Shown here piece by piece: positions 7,114 to 18,900 of a stretch of DNA of 64,000 nucleotides. The translations under genes were made by a program, and so were the position numbers. The notes beneath the pieces are model-generated. The model worked only from the letters and a program-made list of their open reading frames with translations. It did not search any database and was not told the origin of the DNA. The DNA comes from Struthio camelus. Taxonomy: Eukaryota > Chordata > Aves > Struthioniformes > Struthionidae. Location: NCBI RefSeq assembly GCF_040807025.1, contig NC_090946.1, positions 80,846,641 to 80,910,640 on the forward strand. The letters run 5' to 3'. Position 1 is the stretch's first letter. Every line of letters begins with the position of its first letter.

Positions 7114-9769
7114 GTGAGCCCCGGCCGGCGGCAGCGCCCAGCCCCGCGCGGGGGGGGGGAGCGCCCCGGGGTGCGGGGTACCGGGCCCCGGGGTGGGGGG
7201 AGAAGGAGCCGCGGCCCCGGGAGCGCAGCCCGCCCCTTCCCGGCAGCCGCGTGTGCCGAGGGGGCAGCGGGGTGCGTTGCTGGGGGAGGGGGGTGTTTTG
7301 GGGAGACGTGGGTGCTTTAGGGTGTTGGGGGGGGGAATGCTTTAGGGACGGGGCGCCCCCGTGGGTGCGCTGCGGAGGGGCTTCGCGGGCGGCGCTCCCG
7401 GGGGAGCGGGGCGCGGGGGGGGCCCTGGTGGCTGCGGCCCGGCCGGTCCCTTCCTCCCGGGGCTCCGGGGGGGGGGGGGGGAAGGAAAAAATAATAAAAA
7501 AAAGAGACTTTTGCCAAGCCGTCGGGGCCCTTCCCGTCCTGGGAGAGGGGCTTCACAACACCCCGGCCCCCAAAACGGCGGCGGGCGGAGCCGCGGATGG
7601 GGGGCCGTAGGGCGGCGGCGGGGGGGGGGTGAGGTTATGGGTGCGCTCGGCGCCCCCGGCCCCCCCCCCGCCCCCGTCGGGGGGCTCAGCCCGGCCCTGC
7701 CGCCGGCACCGACATCATGGCGCGTTTCCAGCCGCCCGGGACGGTGCTGGATAAACCGGCTTTTTGCTTTGTTCGCTTCCCAAATAATCCGCTTTTGGGG
7801 GCGGGGGGGGGGGGATCTACCTTGGGTTTTCTCCCACCGGCTTCTCGCCGGCCGCCGAGCAACATCCCTTGCAGCACCCCGACAGATGGGCGCATTGTTT
7901 TTCCTTGCTGCCGGGAAGGCTCCTTCTTGAAAGGACCCATTACAATGCAAATACCGAGGTGTCGTGAATATTCAAAACGCTGCCCTTCTCCTTTTTTTTT
8001 TTTGCTTTTTTTTTGGGGGGGGGGGGCCGCCCAGTTGCATAAATTTAGCGTGTGCTTGCCCTGCGGCCCCACGCGTGGCTCCTGCCCCCCTCTATCAACG
8101 GGGGTTGCAGATCGCTTCCAAAAAAACCAAAACCGAACCACTAAAAGCGTGTTGTGCTAATTGCATTATTTCTGCTTGGTCATGCTACTTACTGACCAGG
8201 TAATCCGCACCTTCGTTAGTGCTACGCTGAAGCTCCAAGGCTGCTATTGATTGAAGGCGCTAATTACCACTTAAGCCTATACTAGCCGAGTTAAATTTCG
8301 CTTAGTGTTCAGTGACGGCCGGGCCGCTGCACCTTGCGGGCTGTGAAGGTGATCGGGCCCTGCGCAGAGGGCAGGCGCAAAGGCGGCACAGAGCCGCTGC
8401 GGAAAACTTGCTTCCCTCGGCGTCCGTGGGCCTGGGCGCTCGGCTCGCCCCGGGGAGCACAGAGCGCTCGGACTGCCGCAAACGCCTGAGGGGCGCTTGT
8501 AATCCCGAGTCGCTTTCCTAGGCCTGGCGCTTTGTTTTTCCTCCTGGAGAAGTTTGCAGAGGGGTTTTGTGCTGTTGAGCTTGTTGCACGCCTCTGCGTT
8601 GGGTTTCGCTGGGAAGGGGCGTTTCCAAGAGGTGCTGTTCCCCCGGTACCTCCAGAAGCCTCCCGGGGGGGGGCCGCGAGCGGCTTTGCCCCCGTTTTCC
8701 CGCGCCGGCGACCTCGTCGTTTTCGGCGCTCGGGGGTGAGTGCGGTGTTCCCGCCGCCCTCGCGGGCTCCCCCCGGTACGAGCTGGGGGTGTTTAAGCAC
8801 CACTGGATAACTGGGACGGGATTAGGCATCTCGGGGGACCCGACGTTGACCAGCTGCAGGTAGGCGGGCGGCATCCCCTTATTTATCCGTCTCCTGAGCT
8901 TTTTACATGGGGAAGGGTGGAAACCCTCTCCCGGGCTGAGCTCGGAGGCCAGGCTGCCCCTCGAGGCTCTGACGATGCCGCCTGGCACCTCCGAGGCTGT
9001 TTTGGGACCTGGGAGCCCGCTCGTTCTCACACCACGTTCTCGGGGCAGCGTTTGCCGATTAAAAGCCTGGAAGAGCCGGGCTGTCCCTGGCGCTGCTTTG
9101 GGAAGAGGGGGCGAGCGTCGGCCTAACGCGAGGGGGACGCGCCTAGGAGCTTGGGCAAGGCGCTCGGCCGGGACGCGGTTCCCGCGGCCAGGCGGAAAAG
9201 GGGCCGGCGAGCCGGCCGCCGCCGTGGCCCGGCCCCGCGCGCACAAAGGCCGCTTTGTGGTTGCGTCTCGACTGCGTCGTTTAATGGCCCGAGTCGGGAG
9301 GGGGGGGGGGAACTGCACCAGCAAGCTGAAGGATGCTGAACCCGATGCTGCTGCTGTTTCGCTGCAAAGAGGAGATTTTGCTCCCTGCTCCCAAAAAATA
9401 CCTGGGCTTGGGATGCTCCGGTGAGCCCGGAGCGGGGCCGGGGCGCTCCGCTCCCTAGGGATGCAGGCAGGGCTTTGGCACAGGGCGAGCGGGGGCAGCC
9501 GCGCGGCCCCGAACCGTCTGCAGGGGAGGGGGAAGAGGCGCCGGCTGGGGGATTTGCCCTCCTCCTCGCCGCTAAGCTCAGCCCTGCGCTTTGCTCCGCG
9601 CCGCTGAGGAGCCTCAGCTGGAAGGTGGTTTATCTTCGGGCTCGGGCAGCCGACGCGTTGCCCCGAGCCCCTGGGAGCCGGCGGCACCCGGTGTGCCCCA
9701 CGCCGCGCCGGCGGCGGGTGCTGTGGTGCGGCCGGCCCCGGGGCTCACCGGCTGCCTCTCTGCCCGCAG
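7114..9769 (+). other. NIN: NIN intron 1 (candidate)
   Basis: GC-rich with long G runs. A locally AT-rich segment at about 8150-8310 carries TAATTGCATTA, GCTAATTACC and an inverted TGGTCA/TGACCA pair and may be regulatory. No conserved coding exon was recognised. Confidence 0.45.
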
Positions 9770-9785
9770 GTGAGCGCGGCAGGCT

Positions 9786-9968
9786 ATGGGATGGATGAAG
9801 CGGAGCAGGACCAGTATGAAGCCCGTCTCAAGGAGCTCTTCGACAGCTTTGACAGCACGGGCACGGGCTCCCTGGGGCAGGAGGAGCTCACCGACCTCTG
9901 CCACGTGCTGCACCTCGAGGAAGTGGCCCCGGCGCTGCAGCAGACCCTGCTCCAGGGCAACCTCCTAG
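9786..9968 (+). CDS. Overlapping upstream ORF (60 codons) across the NIN start
   Basis: An ATG at 9786 (context GCTATGG, with G at -3 and +4) opens a frame shifted by one relative to NIN and stops with TAG at 9966-9968 inside the same exon. The predicted peptide is Arg/Ser-rich and resembles nothing known to me. It is more likely a translational regulator acting through leaky scanning than a functional protein. Confidence 0.3.
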   Translation: MGWMKRSRTSMKPVSRSSSTALTARARAPWGRRSSPTSATCCTSRKWPRRCSRPCSRATS

Positions 9969-9973
9969 GCAGG
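9791..9973 (+). CDS. NIN: NIN exon 2 (start codon, EF-hand 1)
   Basis: Residues 1-61. The acceptor is at 9768-9769 after a clean polypyrimidine tract; an alternative AG at 9781-9782 would shorten only the 5' UTR. The EF-hand loop D21-E32 (DSTGTGSLGQEE) is degenerate at some calcium positions. G at -3 and +4 make the start context strong. An out-of-frame ATG lies five bases upstream. Donor AGG|GTAAGG. Confidence 0.96.
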
Positions 9974-12900
9974 GTAAGGCCGGGGCGGCGCGGAGGTCGC
10001 GCGACGCCGCCGATGCTCCGGGGGTGCGCAGCTTGCAGCTCCTCTGCTCCCGGGGAAACAGATGGCGAAGACGCAACCGCCGCTTCGCGCGGCCCCTCTC
10101 CGAGCCCCCGGCGCGGGGTGACGCTTTGGCACGAGGCCGGCTGGCTCCGGCACGGGGTGTTGCCGCGGGGTAAACGCTCCATCTCGGCTCCATCTCCCTG
10201 GGCGGCCTCCGAAACGGGACCACGGTTGTGTCTCTATAGATTTAATGACCGAGGTGTTAAGCGCGAGCCGCTCGCCCGCGGGGACCTTGGCGCTCCTCGC
10301 GCGCCGGGGCCGTCCCGCCTTGCGTCCCATCGACCTGAAACCGGGGCCGCTTCCTCCAAAACCGCCCCGGCGTACGGTAACCGCTCGTTGAAGACGGGGA
10401 GCGGGAGAGCCGAGGCGCTCGCGCCGGAGCCGTCTTGACTCGAGTTCCTCCTCGAGCCACCGTTTTTCCTAAAAACCAACCTGTTCCTTCGCCAAACCGA
10501 GCGGCCTCTTCCTCGCCTGCCCCGGGGCTGCGGCTCCCAGGAGCCTCGGACGGAGCCGAACGGAGGTTCCCGACGGGTTGAGTCGCGGCCGGTCTGCGCC
10601 CGGCTGCTCCCTGCCCTCGCTGCTTGCAGCCCCGTCGGGACAGAGCGGGGAGAAGGAAAAGCAACCTTAAAAAGAGGCGGCTGGTGACCGCAGCTAAAGC
10701 AAGACGTGACCGTCCTCGTGGCCGGCTCGGAGCGGGTGGGAGGTGAAGTTAAATGCGGTGACTGCCCAAGTGCACCAAAGAGCCCCTGAAGGAGCAGCCT
10801 AGAGGAGCGAGTCCCGCTCCGAGCCCGATCCCTGCCAGCCGCCCGAGGGACGTTTCCCACCGCTGCCTTGGGGGACGGTTCTCGGTCCCAACCTCTGGCT
10901 TGCGGAGACCTTAGATCTCCAGCGCGTCCTCGCGCATCCCTAGCTGGTGGTAGCGGCGGCGCGCGCCCCCAGTGCGATGCAGCCCGGCGCCCGCGCCGCC
11001 CCCTCCCTCCCTCCCTCCTCGCGCCGTGCGGATCAGCTGGTCCGCGCTCGCTCTAATTCGGCGCGGTTATCTAAACCCTGCCGTGGGCCTCGCGCCCAGC
11101 CCCGCGTATCTCCTCGCCCGCGACTCGGCGGAGGTAATTCCTGGGATTCCAGCGGCCGGGCTGCTTCCTCCGGCCTCGGCAAACGGCTGCCGCGGGGAGG
11201 CCGGAGCTGCCAGGCGGCAGCGCGTGGGCGCAGCCTGATTCGGGAGGGGGCGAGTCGGGCAGCATCCCGCCCGGGTCCCGTCCGCCCTGGCGGATGTCCG
11301 TAGGCGCCGGACCCGCGATGCTGCGCGGTGACTTAACCGTGCCGCGGGTGCAATCCCCCCGAGACAGCTGCCGCGCGGCTGCTCTTCCACGTGCGGTGGC
11401 CTTTGGCATCCCCGGTCGGAGCGTTTGGGTGAAGGCTGCCTGTTTTCCCCTGCGATGCCGGGGATCCCGCGCTTTCGGGAGCAGGCTCCCCTTGGAGGAG
11501 GAGAGGGGGGCGGCAGCGGGCGCCCCTGTCCCGGCGAGGCTGTTTGCAGCGCGGGGGCGAGCAGTGGCGCCAACGGGGAGCTCGGCACATGCAGCTTCGC
11601 TTAGTGGCGCTGCTGCGTCGCTGGCGCCTAAGAAACTCCCTTTAAAAGCGGCCTCGGCGGGTGCTGGGGACGCGCGGCGCCCCGCGGCTGGGTTGGCCCC
11701 GGCTTCCCGCGGCGGAGCGGGGATCTGCAGCGGCGGCTCCGCAGGCAGCTGTCCCGCGCCCGCCGCTGCCCCGGGGCCCTCGTTCGCTTTGCACGCTCTG
11801 TTTTGCAGTAAGCGCTGGGATTGCCGCTTGAGGCCCAGGGCGGACCGGCGGGTCCCGAAATAGCCGGGATTCGGTCAGGCGCTTGGAGAAGAGCGGTGCG
11901 CCTTGCCCGCGTCCGGGGCCGTTCGCGGCGGCGCAGCGCCTTCTCCCGGAGCGGCCGGAGCTGGTGCCCCGTTCCCTCTGCCCGCATGTTTGCTCCGAGC
12001 GAAAAGGAAACGCGACGGCTCCCTGCGCTGGGCTTCGGTGCGAAGGGCGCCGCGAGCTCGAGGGCAGCCCGGGCGCCGGCCGCTTGTGACTTTCATTTTC
12101 TTTTTTTTATTCCTTTTTTTCCCCTTTCGAAGCGCACCGGCGTTGTGAGACGAGGGGCAGCAGTTCGCGTTCGGACGAAGGCATCCCCGACGAGCCTCTT
12201 CGCCGAGCACGTTTCTGACTGTTTAATTGCTCTGCAAACCGCCACCGGCTTTTTTAAGCGCGTGCCCACGGAGCAATTAAAGCCGGTGGCGGTTTGCGTA
12301 GCTCAAAGCATCGCACGCGTTTGCGCGGGGAAACAAGGGGCTGGTGGCCCACCTCTGTCTCCAGGAGAGCAGAGAGCAAATGCAGTCGCCCATGATGGGG
12401 AAAACTCGTCCTTTGGCGGGGGGGGGGGGGGGGGTGTTGACACAGCTGAGGCCGTGGCCAAACTGGCCGCCTCCGGGCTTGGGCTTTGCTCTTTGCACCT
12501 TCGCCGGCGCCGCTTGAGCGGCTGGCGGCAAGCGAAGCTGTTAGCAGAGCGGAGGCGCCGCAGCCGGTAATTGCAGTGGGGTTTTTTTTTTTTTTTTTAG
12601 TAAGGACAAAAAAAGGGCGCTTGTGCAATGCTAAAAATTCTCCTAAGGCTTATTGAGCCGCGAGAGAAATCGCGGGAGGCAGCCCTGCCTCGCCGGCGAC
12701 CCGTGTCGGATAGCCTCCCCAGCTGTCCCGGGATTTTCCCGGCTGGCTGGCGCGGAGGCCACCAAGCTGCCCGCGACCTTGGCATTGCTCGGATGCCCCG
12801 CGCGGCTGCGACGGCCCCTTTGCTCGCCGCCGCGGGGCTGGAAGAGGTTTTCCAGGAAGACGCGCATGGCAAAGGGCGATGGAGCCGTTTGCATTCGCAT

Positions 12901-15900
12901 CGTCTCTCCTCCTTTTTTCCTACGGCTGTGCTCAAAACCTGGTATTTCCAGCCCAGGCCTTGCAAACCTGCAGCAGCCAGGAGTCAGGGCAGACTGAAAC
13001 GGCGCCAGCCAGGGTGCAGCTTTCCGCAGCCGCCTTGCAAAGCGCTCGCTGAAGTCTGATTAGGGCATTTCCACGATGCGCGTCAGCTCCTGGGGTGCCT
13101 CGTGTTTCGCTGCTAGCAGAGATGTCAGAAACCCTCAGATCGCGGCGTGCTGGCGCAGGCGGACCTGCCGCAAGCTGGAGGATCTCGGACGGCCTCCGCC
13201 GGGGAGCCTGGTGGCTTCCCTTGGTGCCAGGGCGCCCGCATAGGTTGGCGTGGGGACTTCTCTTCTCTGGAGCAATGGAGGTGCTCTTCGGGGTGCCCGT
13301 GGCGTTGTCTTGGCTGCTTGCTCCATGGAAGAGTTGCCTCAATGCGTTAAAGCGGTGGCTTTGGGTCATCCTGTGATGATGACCGTTCTCTCGGGCGATC
13401 GAGCAAGCAGCGGCCGGGTCCGCGCGTTGCTGGTGGTGGCTTCTGCAGCCCCGCGAGCCGAGGTCCCCGGCGCTCGCAGCGCCTCTCCGCTCAGTGTGCC
13501 GCCTCTGATCGAACAAGCGACTTGTTTTGCTTCCCGTCTCCGTGCTGGATGATCTGTCCCATGTTTAAATATCTGCACCAGTTGATCTCTTCCTTTCTTT
13601 GTTTCCCCCCTCCCACACACAGGTTCACTTTGACCAATTCAAAGAAGCACTTATCCTCATCTTGTCCAGGACCCTGTCAAACGAGGAGCCCTTCCAAGAA
13701 CCAGGTAACAACAATGCGTTTTGCTCGGAAAAGCAGATGCGCGTGGGTCGTGCATTGCAAGAGCGCAGAGGAGAAAGCGCCCCGTGGGCGCCGAGGTGGA
13801 CCTCCATCCTCTCCGCCGGCAGCGGGAGGCTCTGGGGGAGCCGCGGTCGGTGCCGGAGCCTCGTGCGGCTGCTTTTCCTGAGCTGCTCGGTATTTGTATC
13901 CTGCCCCCGGGACGGACGTGCCGGGAGGGACACGTGCTGCTCTGGAAGCCCCATCTCGGGGGACGTGGGGTCACGGGCGCGTAGGCTTCCCGCAGCGCCT
14001 TGTTGGAAAGCTCGCGACCTGCCGAGTAACTTGCGGGGGGGGGGGGGACGCGGAGGAAGGTTTTTTTTTTTTGGGCAAAGGTTTGGGGAGAAAACGCCCG
14101 GGCAGAGCTCGTCGCGCCGGGAGCGAGAGGGGGAGCGCGGCGAGCCGCGTGCGGTGCAGGGGTCCCCCCCCCCGCCGCCGCCGGAGGTGGGAACGCTGCT
14201 CCTGTTCGCAGCGAGGCGGGGGGGGGAGAAAGGCTTTGAACGTCCTTTCTGGTTCCTTGCGCCTGCGATGAGCAGGGCGACCTCGATGCTGCGGGATGCT
14301 GCTCCGCGGGGTCTCGGCGGCCGGCGCGGCGGCGGGTGGGTGCTGCGCCGGCCTCTCGGCTCCTTCCTTTGTTCCCGCTTGCCTTGAAAACGTGACTTTT
14401 CATTTTTTTTTAAGACTCTCTCCTAGGCCAAAAATAGGCGGTGGGGCGCCGGGAGCCGCCGCGGCTGCAGCTGGAGCCCGGACGGGCCCCGTTGCGTCGG
14501 CGGCTGTCGCACCTGTATGTAAATCCCCCCTAATCCTGCCCCCTCCCCGCTGGGCGGGGGGCGAGGAAGCCCCGAAGCGGGGGGAGAGGGCGGCTCGTGC
14601 TCCTCGGCGGGGGGACGGCGGGTTTGGAGTCGCCTGTCCCGGTTGGGGCAGGCGCAGGGCTGAAAACCGATCAACTCGGCCACGTGAGCGGTGTGGGAGG
14701 GGGAAATCAGGCTTTTTTTTTTTCTCGCTACGGTAAATAAAAAGCGAGGGCCGCGCGTCAGCCCGGATAGCGCTGGATTACGGGGCCGGAGCGCGGGATG
14801 AAGGCGGCGCGGCGGCATCCTCGCTGGGGCCCTGGGGGAGGACGGAGGCGGTGTTGCCCGCGAGCGCTGCGGGCTGCCGGCCGGTACCCGCTCTCCCCGG
14901 GGAGCAGGGTTCGGCGGCTCCCTCCCCCCTTCGAAATCTTAAGCAGCGAAGACATTAATTCCTCCCCCAAAGGACCGGCTTCGGGGGCAGCAGCAGCCCC
15001 CCGCCCCCACCCCCCGAAAACCCGCGCCGCGGGAAGCAGGATGCTTCGACCTAGTTTCTTTTCCTCCGCGTTGTTTCCCCCCCCCGGTCTCCTTCCTCGG
15101 CTCCCCGCGAGCGGCGCGGTGGCCCGAGTCTGCAGGAAGCACCGCGGCGCCTTGGCTTTGACGTTTGCCTCCCGTCTCCCTAGCTGCTGCTGGCAATCCC
15201 AAAGTATTTCGGCAGTAAGGCCGTTACTGCTAAATTATTGTTTTCCCCCGTTTGCAAAGGCAGGCGGGGGCAGCGGGGCGCTCTTGTCTTTGGGGAAACG
15301 ATAAAAATAAAGCGCCAGCCGCCCTCTCGGCCGAGGGAGCGGGAAACCAAACGGGCGAGCGTGCAGCCACGAATACTAGCGTTTCAGGGGGAGCTGCTCG
15401 CCGGAGACTGTCCACCACCGGGCAGGCTTTAGCAGGAGCGATAAGGTTTGCTTTTGTTCTCGGGCTCTGCCGCGACCCGCCTGCCTCGCTGCCGTCTCTC
15501 TCTCCGCCGCGGCAAATCTCGCTCAAGCGGCCTCGCGGCGAGGCGGGCGCCCGGCTGTCCCCGAGAGCTGCGGTAAGGCTGGATGGGGCGCGAGGCCCGG
15601 AGAGTCGAAGCGCTCCTCGGCCTCTGTGTTTCCTAATTCGTTGCATAGCGAAGTCGCAGAGTATTTCTTGTTTTCCTCCCTCTCTAACAAGCTTGAAGCC
15701 TCCCCCCGCCCCGTATCTGAAGGGCTGTTATGTGGGCGGGGGGGGGGGGTTGCAGACCCCCGGCTTTCTGGGCAGCGCTTGCGTTTATTTGGTCCTTAAC
15801 AAAACGTGAAGAAGCTGCTGCTCTTGCTGCTGCCTCCGTGCGCTGCGAGCGGCCGAAAAAAACCGCAGACGATCGAGTCCTGGGGGGGGGCTTTTTGACG

Positions 15901-18900
15901 CAAAGGCGAGCAGGGCGGCGGAAGAAAGCGCGGCGCGGAGCCTCTCCCCGAATTGCATCCCCGGCTGATCTGGCCGTCGGCTCGGCCAGCCCCGCGCCCC
16001 AGTGCGAGCCCCGCTTGCTTGTTTTGCACCCTGATCGGGGCGCGCGAGCGCTCCCGGATAACCCGGTCCCCGAAGGCAGGAGGTCACTGTGGGAAGCTGG
16101 AGAGCAGGCGGCGGGGGGCGGTTTGACGGCTCGCTGCTCGTTTCGGCTTCCACCGGATCGAGGTGCCGATCCGAGTTTGCCGGCTCCGCGGCGTTTTTCC
16201 CCGTGCTGTTAACGGCGCAAACGACGCGGAGCCCTAATTGCATTTTTTTTTGCAACGCTGCTTTTTTCGGAGAGGGAGCAAGCCCGACGCCCGGCACCGC
16301 GTGAAGCTTAGCGCTCGGGGAAGGAGTTCCCAGCTGGGAACGACGGTGGCGATTCGGTGCTCGAAACGCTGGGAGCAAATCAGTGTTGTGCACTGGGGCG
16401 TGCTGCTCTTTTTTTCCTCCTTTCCCTACGTATGGCATCTTTTTTTTTGCTCTCTTGGCTTCGTTTCGTTTGCGGGGGGGGGAGGCTGAGCGTAGGTTTT
16501 GGGGCCGGGGCACCCGACTCCCAACGAGTTGCGTGTCCCGTCGAGCGCAAGCCGGCGGGAATCGCATCGCCGACGCGCTCTGCTCTCCCCCTTCGCAGAT
16601 CCGTCCCCGGAAGCGCAGCCCAAGTACGTCAAAGGCGGCAAGCGCTACGGCCGCCGCTCCCTGCCCGAGTCCCAGCCGTCCGGCGAGGCCTTCGCCCAGC
16701 TGACCGTCCTCGAGCCGCTCGGCGAGGAAGCCCGTCCGCCGCACATCGCTGCCGGCGACCGCGAGGAGGTGAGCGGGGCCGGGGGGAGGCAGCCGGCGCG
16801 TCCCTGCGCGGGGGGGACGGGTGGCCGCTGGCCCCATCCTCCTCCTCCTCCTCGGCGTGCCTGTGTTGGCTGCGCGTCTCGCCGCGCTCCTGGGAGACCG
16901 GTGACTTTAAAGAGCTTGCAGAAACGTAGCCGGGCGACCCGTGCCCGGGGGAGCTCGGCTGATCCGGCAGCTTAAACCCAGCTCCCTTTTTGTCCGCGTA
17001 GGACTGCGGTTCCTTCCTCCAAGGCACGGTTTCGGAGGTCTTGCCCTGGTGCTGCGTTGGGGTGTCATGCACAAGCTTTACTTCCCCCCACCCTGCCCCG
17101 CGGTGTCTTCTCACCTCCTGGCCGTCAAGGCGGTCCCGGCACCCCGTCCTCCTTGCGCTCTTGCCCAGGGAGCCGCCGTCCCGGGCCAGCCGGCCGCCCT
17201 CTAAGGCGAGAGCGTCCAGCTCGTGGAGTCGCTCGGGTGAAGCCCGGAGGCCGGACAGCGCAGGGCCCGGCGCCTTGGCCGCTTGAGCGAAGGGTTTGCA
17301 CCGCGGCTGGCCTCGGAGGGCCACCTCCGCCTCGTTGCCTCCTCCCGTGGCCCTGGGCGCCACGCGTGGGCCCTTAAACCACGGGGAGCAGGGCAGACCT
17401 GCCCCGTTCAAGCATTTCTTCTCTCGAGCCCAGCAGCGCTGCTGAACAAGCAGGCACAGCACGAAGCCCTCCGGGGTTGCTCAGGTCCCTCCTGCAGGAG
17501 GAGATGGTTTCTCCAGGCTGGTCTTGCTGGAGCTGCAGCCGAATTAGGTCCCGGGGGAGAGCCGAGGAGCCGCAGACCAAAGCTCAGCGCTGCCCACGGC
17601 TCCCTTCCCCATCCGAGCCCCAATTCCTGCCCCGGCCCTGCTGCCCAGAGCAAACCCCGGGGACGAGCCGCGCCGGGGCTCAGCGCTAGCTGAGCACCTC
17701 TGGTCTCGCCACGCTGCTGCTGCTGGCCAGTAATTAAGGGGCGGCTGCAATACCGCCTCCGCGCCTAACGAAGCGTGGGCCGTGAGCTAAGCAAGCAGAA
17801 GGAGCGCGTCCTCGTCTGCCAGCGCGGCCGTGGCGCTGGCGCTCGTGAACAGAAGTGCAGGGGACGAGCTGGGGGCGTAAACCCCGAGCAGGGAGCTGCG
17901 TGAATGGCAGCCCCCGACCGAGCGCCGTGAACGCAGAGCCGTCCCGTCTCGGTTCAGCGTTTTGTCGTCCCCACTGGCAGCTCGCGCTGCCCGGGTGATG
18001 AGGCCGGCCGCCCTCGGGGAGCCCGTGTGGGTCGGTGTCCCCTCCGCCAACCGGAGCGGGGAGAGGTGCTCACCAAAAGGGAGGAGTGGTTGGATGTTTT
18101 TGGGGGGGTGTTTTGGGGTTTGGGTTTGTTTTTTTTTTTTTAGTGCGTTTTAGCATATGGCCACAACAGCGCGTCTCTGGAGCTGGGCTCCTTCCAGCTG
18201 CTGCGAGTTTGCCAAGTATTGTCAATTCAGCATTGAAAGCTGAGCAGCGCCCGGTGGAGGCTTCCCAGCAGGAAGGAGAAACACTGCCGCTTACCCCTCC
18301 CCGCTTCCCCCGGCTCCGCTCCTCGGCGGTCGGGGGCTCCCCGGAGACCCAGCTGTGCCCTGCACCAGGGTGCTTGGCAGTACGCCGCGGGCCAGGGGGC
18401 GAACGCTCTCCCGAGCCCACGGCTGCCGGCGGCAGGGAGGCTCTGCAAGCGAGGGCTGGTGCTGGGTCACAGTGTGGTCACAGCCGTAATGGCAGGCAAT
18501 GTAAACAGTGGCTGGTGTGCAAGGAAGGCAGGAGGTATGGTCTGTAACGTGGCTTCCCCCCCGTCCCGTCTTGCTGCGTGCCTTGGAGCAGCTTGTGCTC
18601 CACCTTGCCTGCAGTAAAGCCTTGCTCCGGATTCCCAGGTCTCCCGTCCCAAGCGTCGTTTAGACGAAGCTGAGCTTTAAAAACTGGCCCTAAGAGGAGG
18701 CTCGCCGCCAGAGCCAGCTTGTTTCCCCGGCTGCAGCGCTCCTGCTCCCAGCAAGGCTCGCGCATTGCCGTGGAGGTGCTGACCTGGCCCTTCCGGTGCC
18801 GGCCACGCGTGCCGCCCTGACCTTGGGTCCCTGTTAATCTGCCCCGACCCGCGGGGAAGCGATGCCTTGATGGGACGAGGCTGCTCGAATGTTATTCCTT

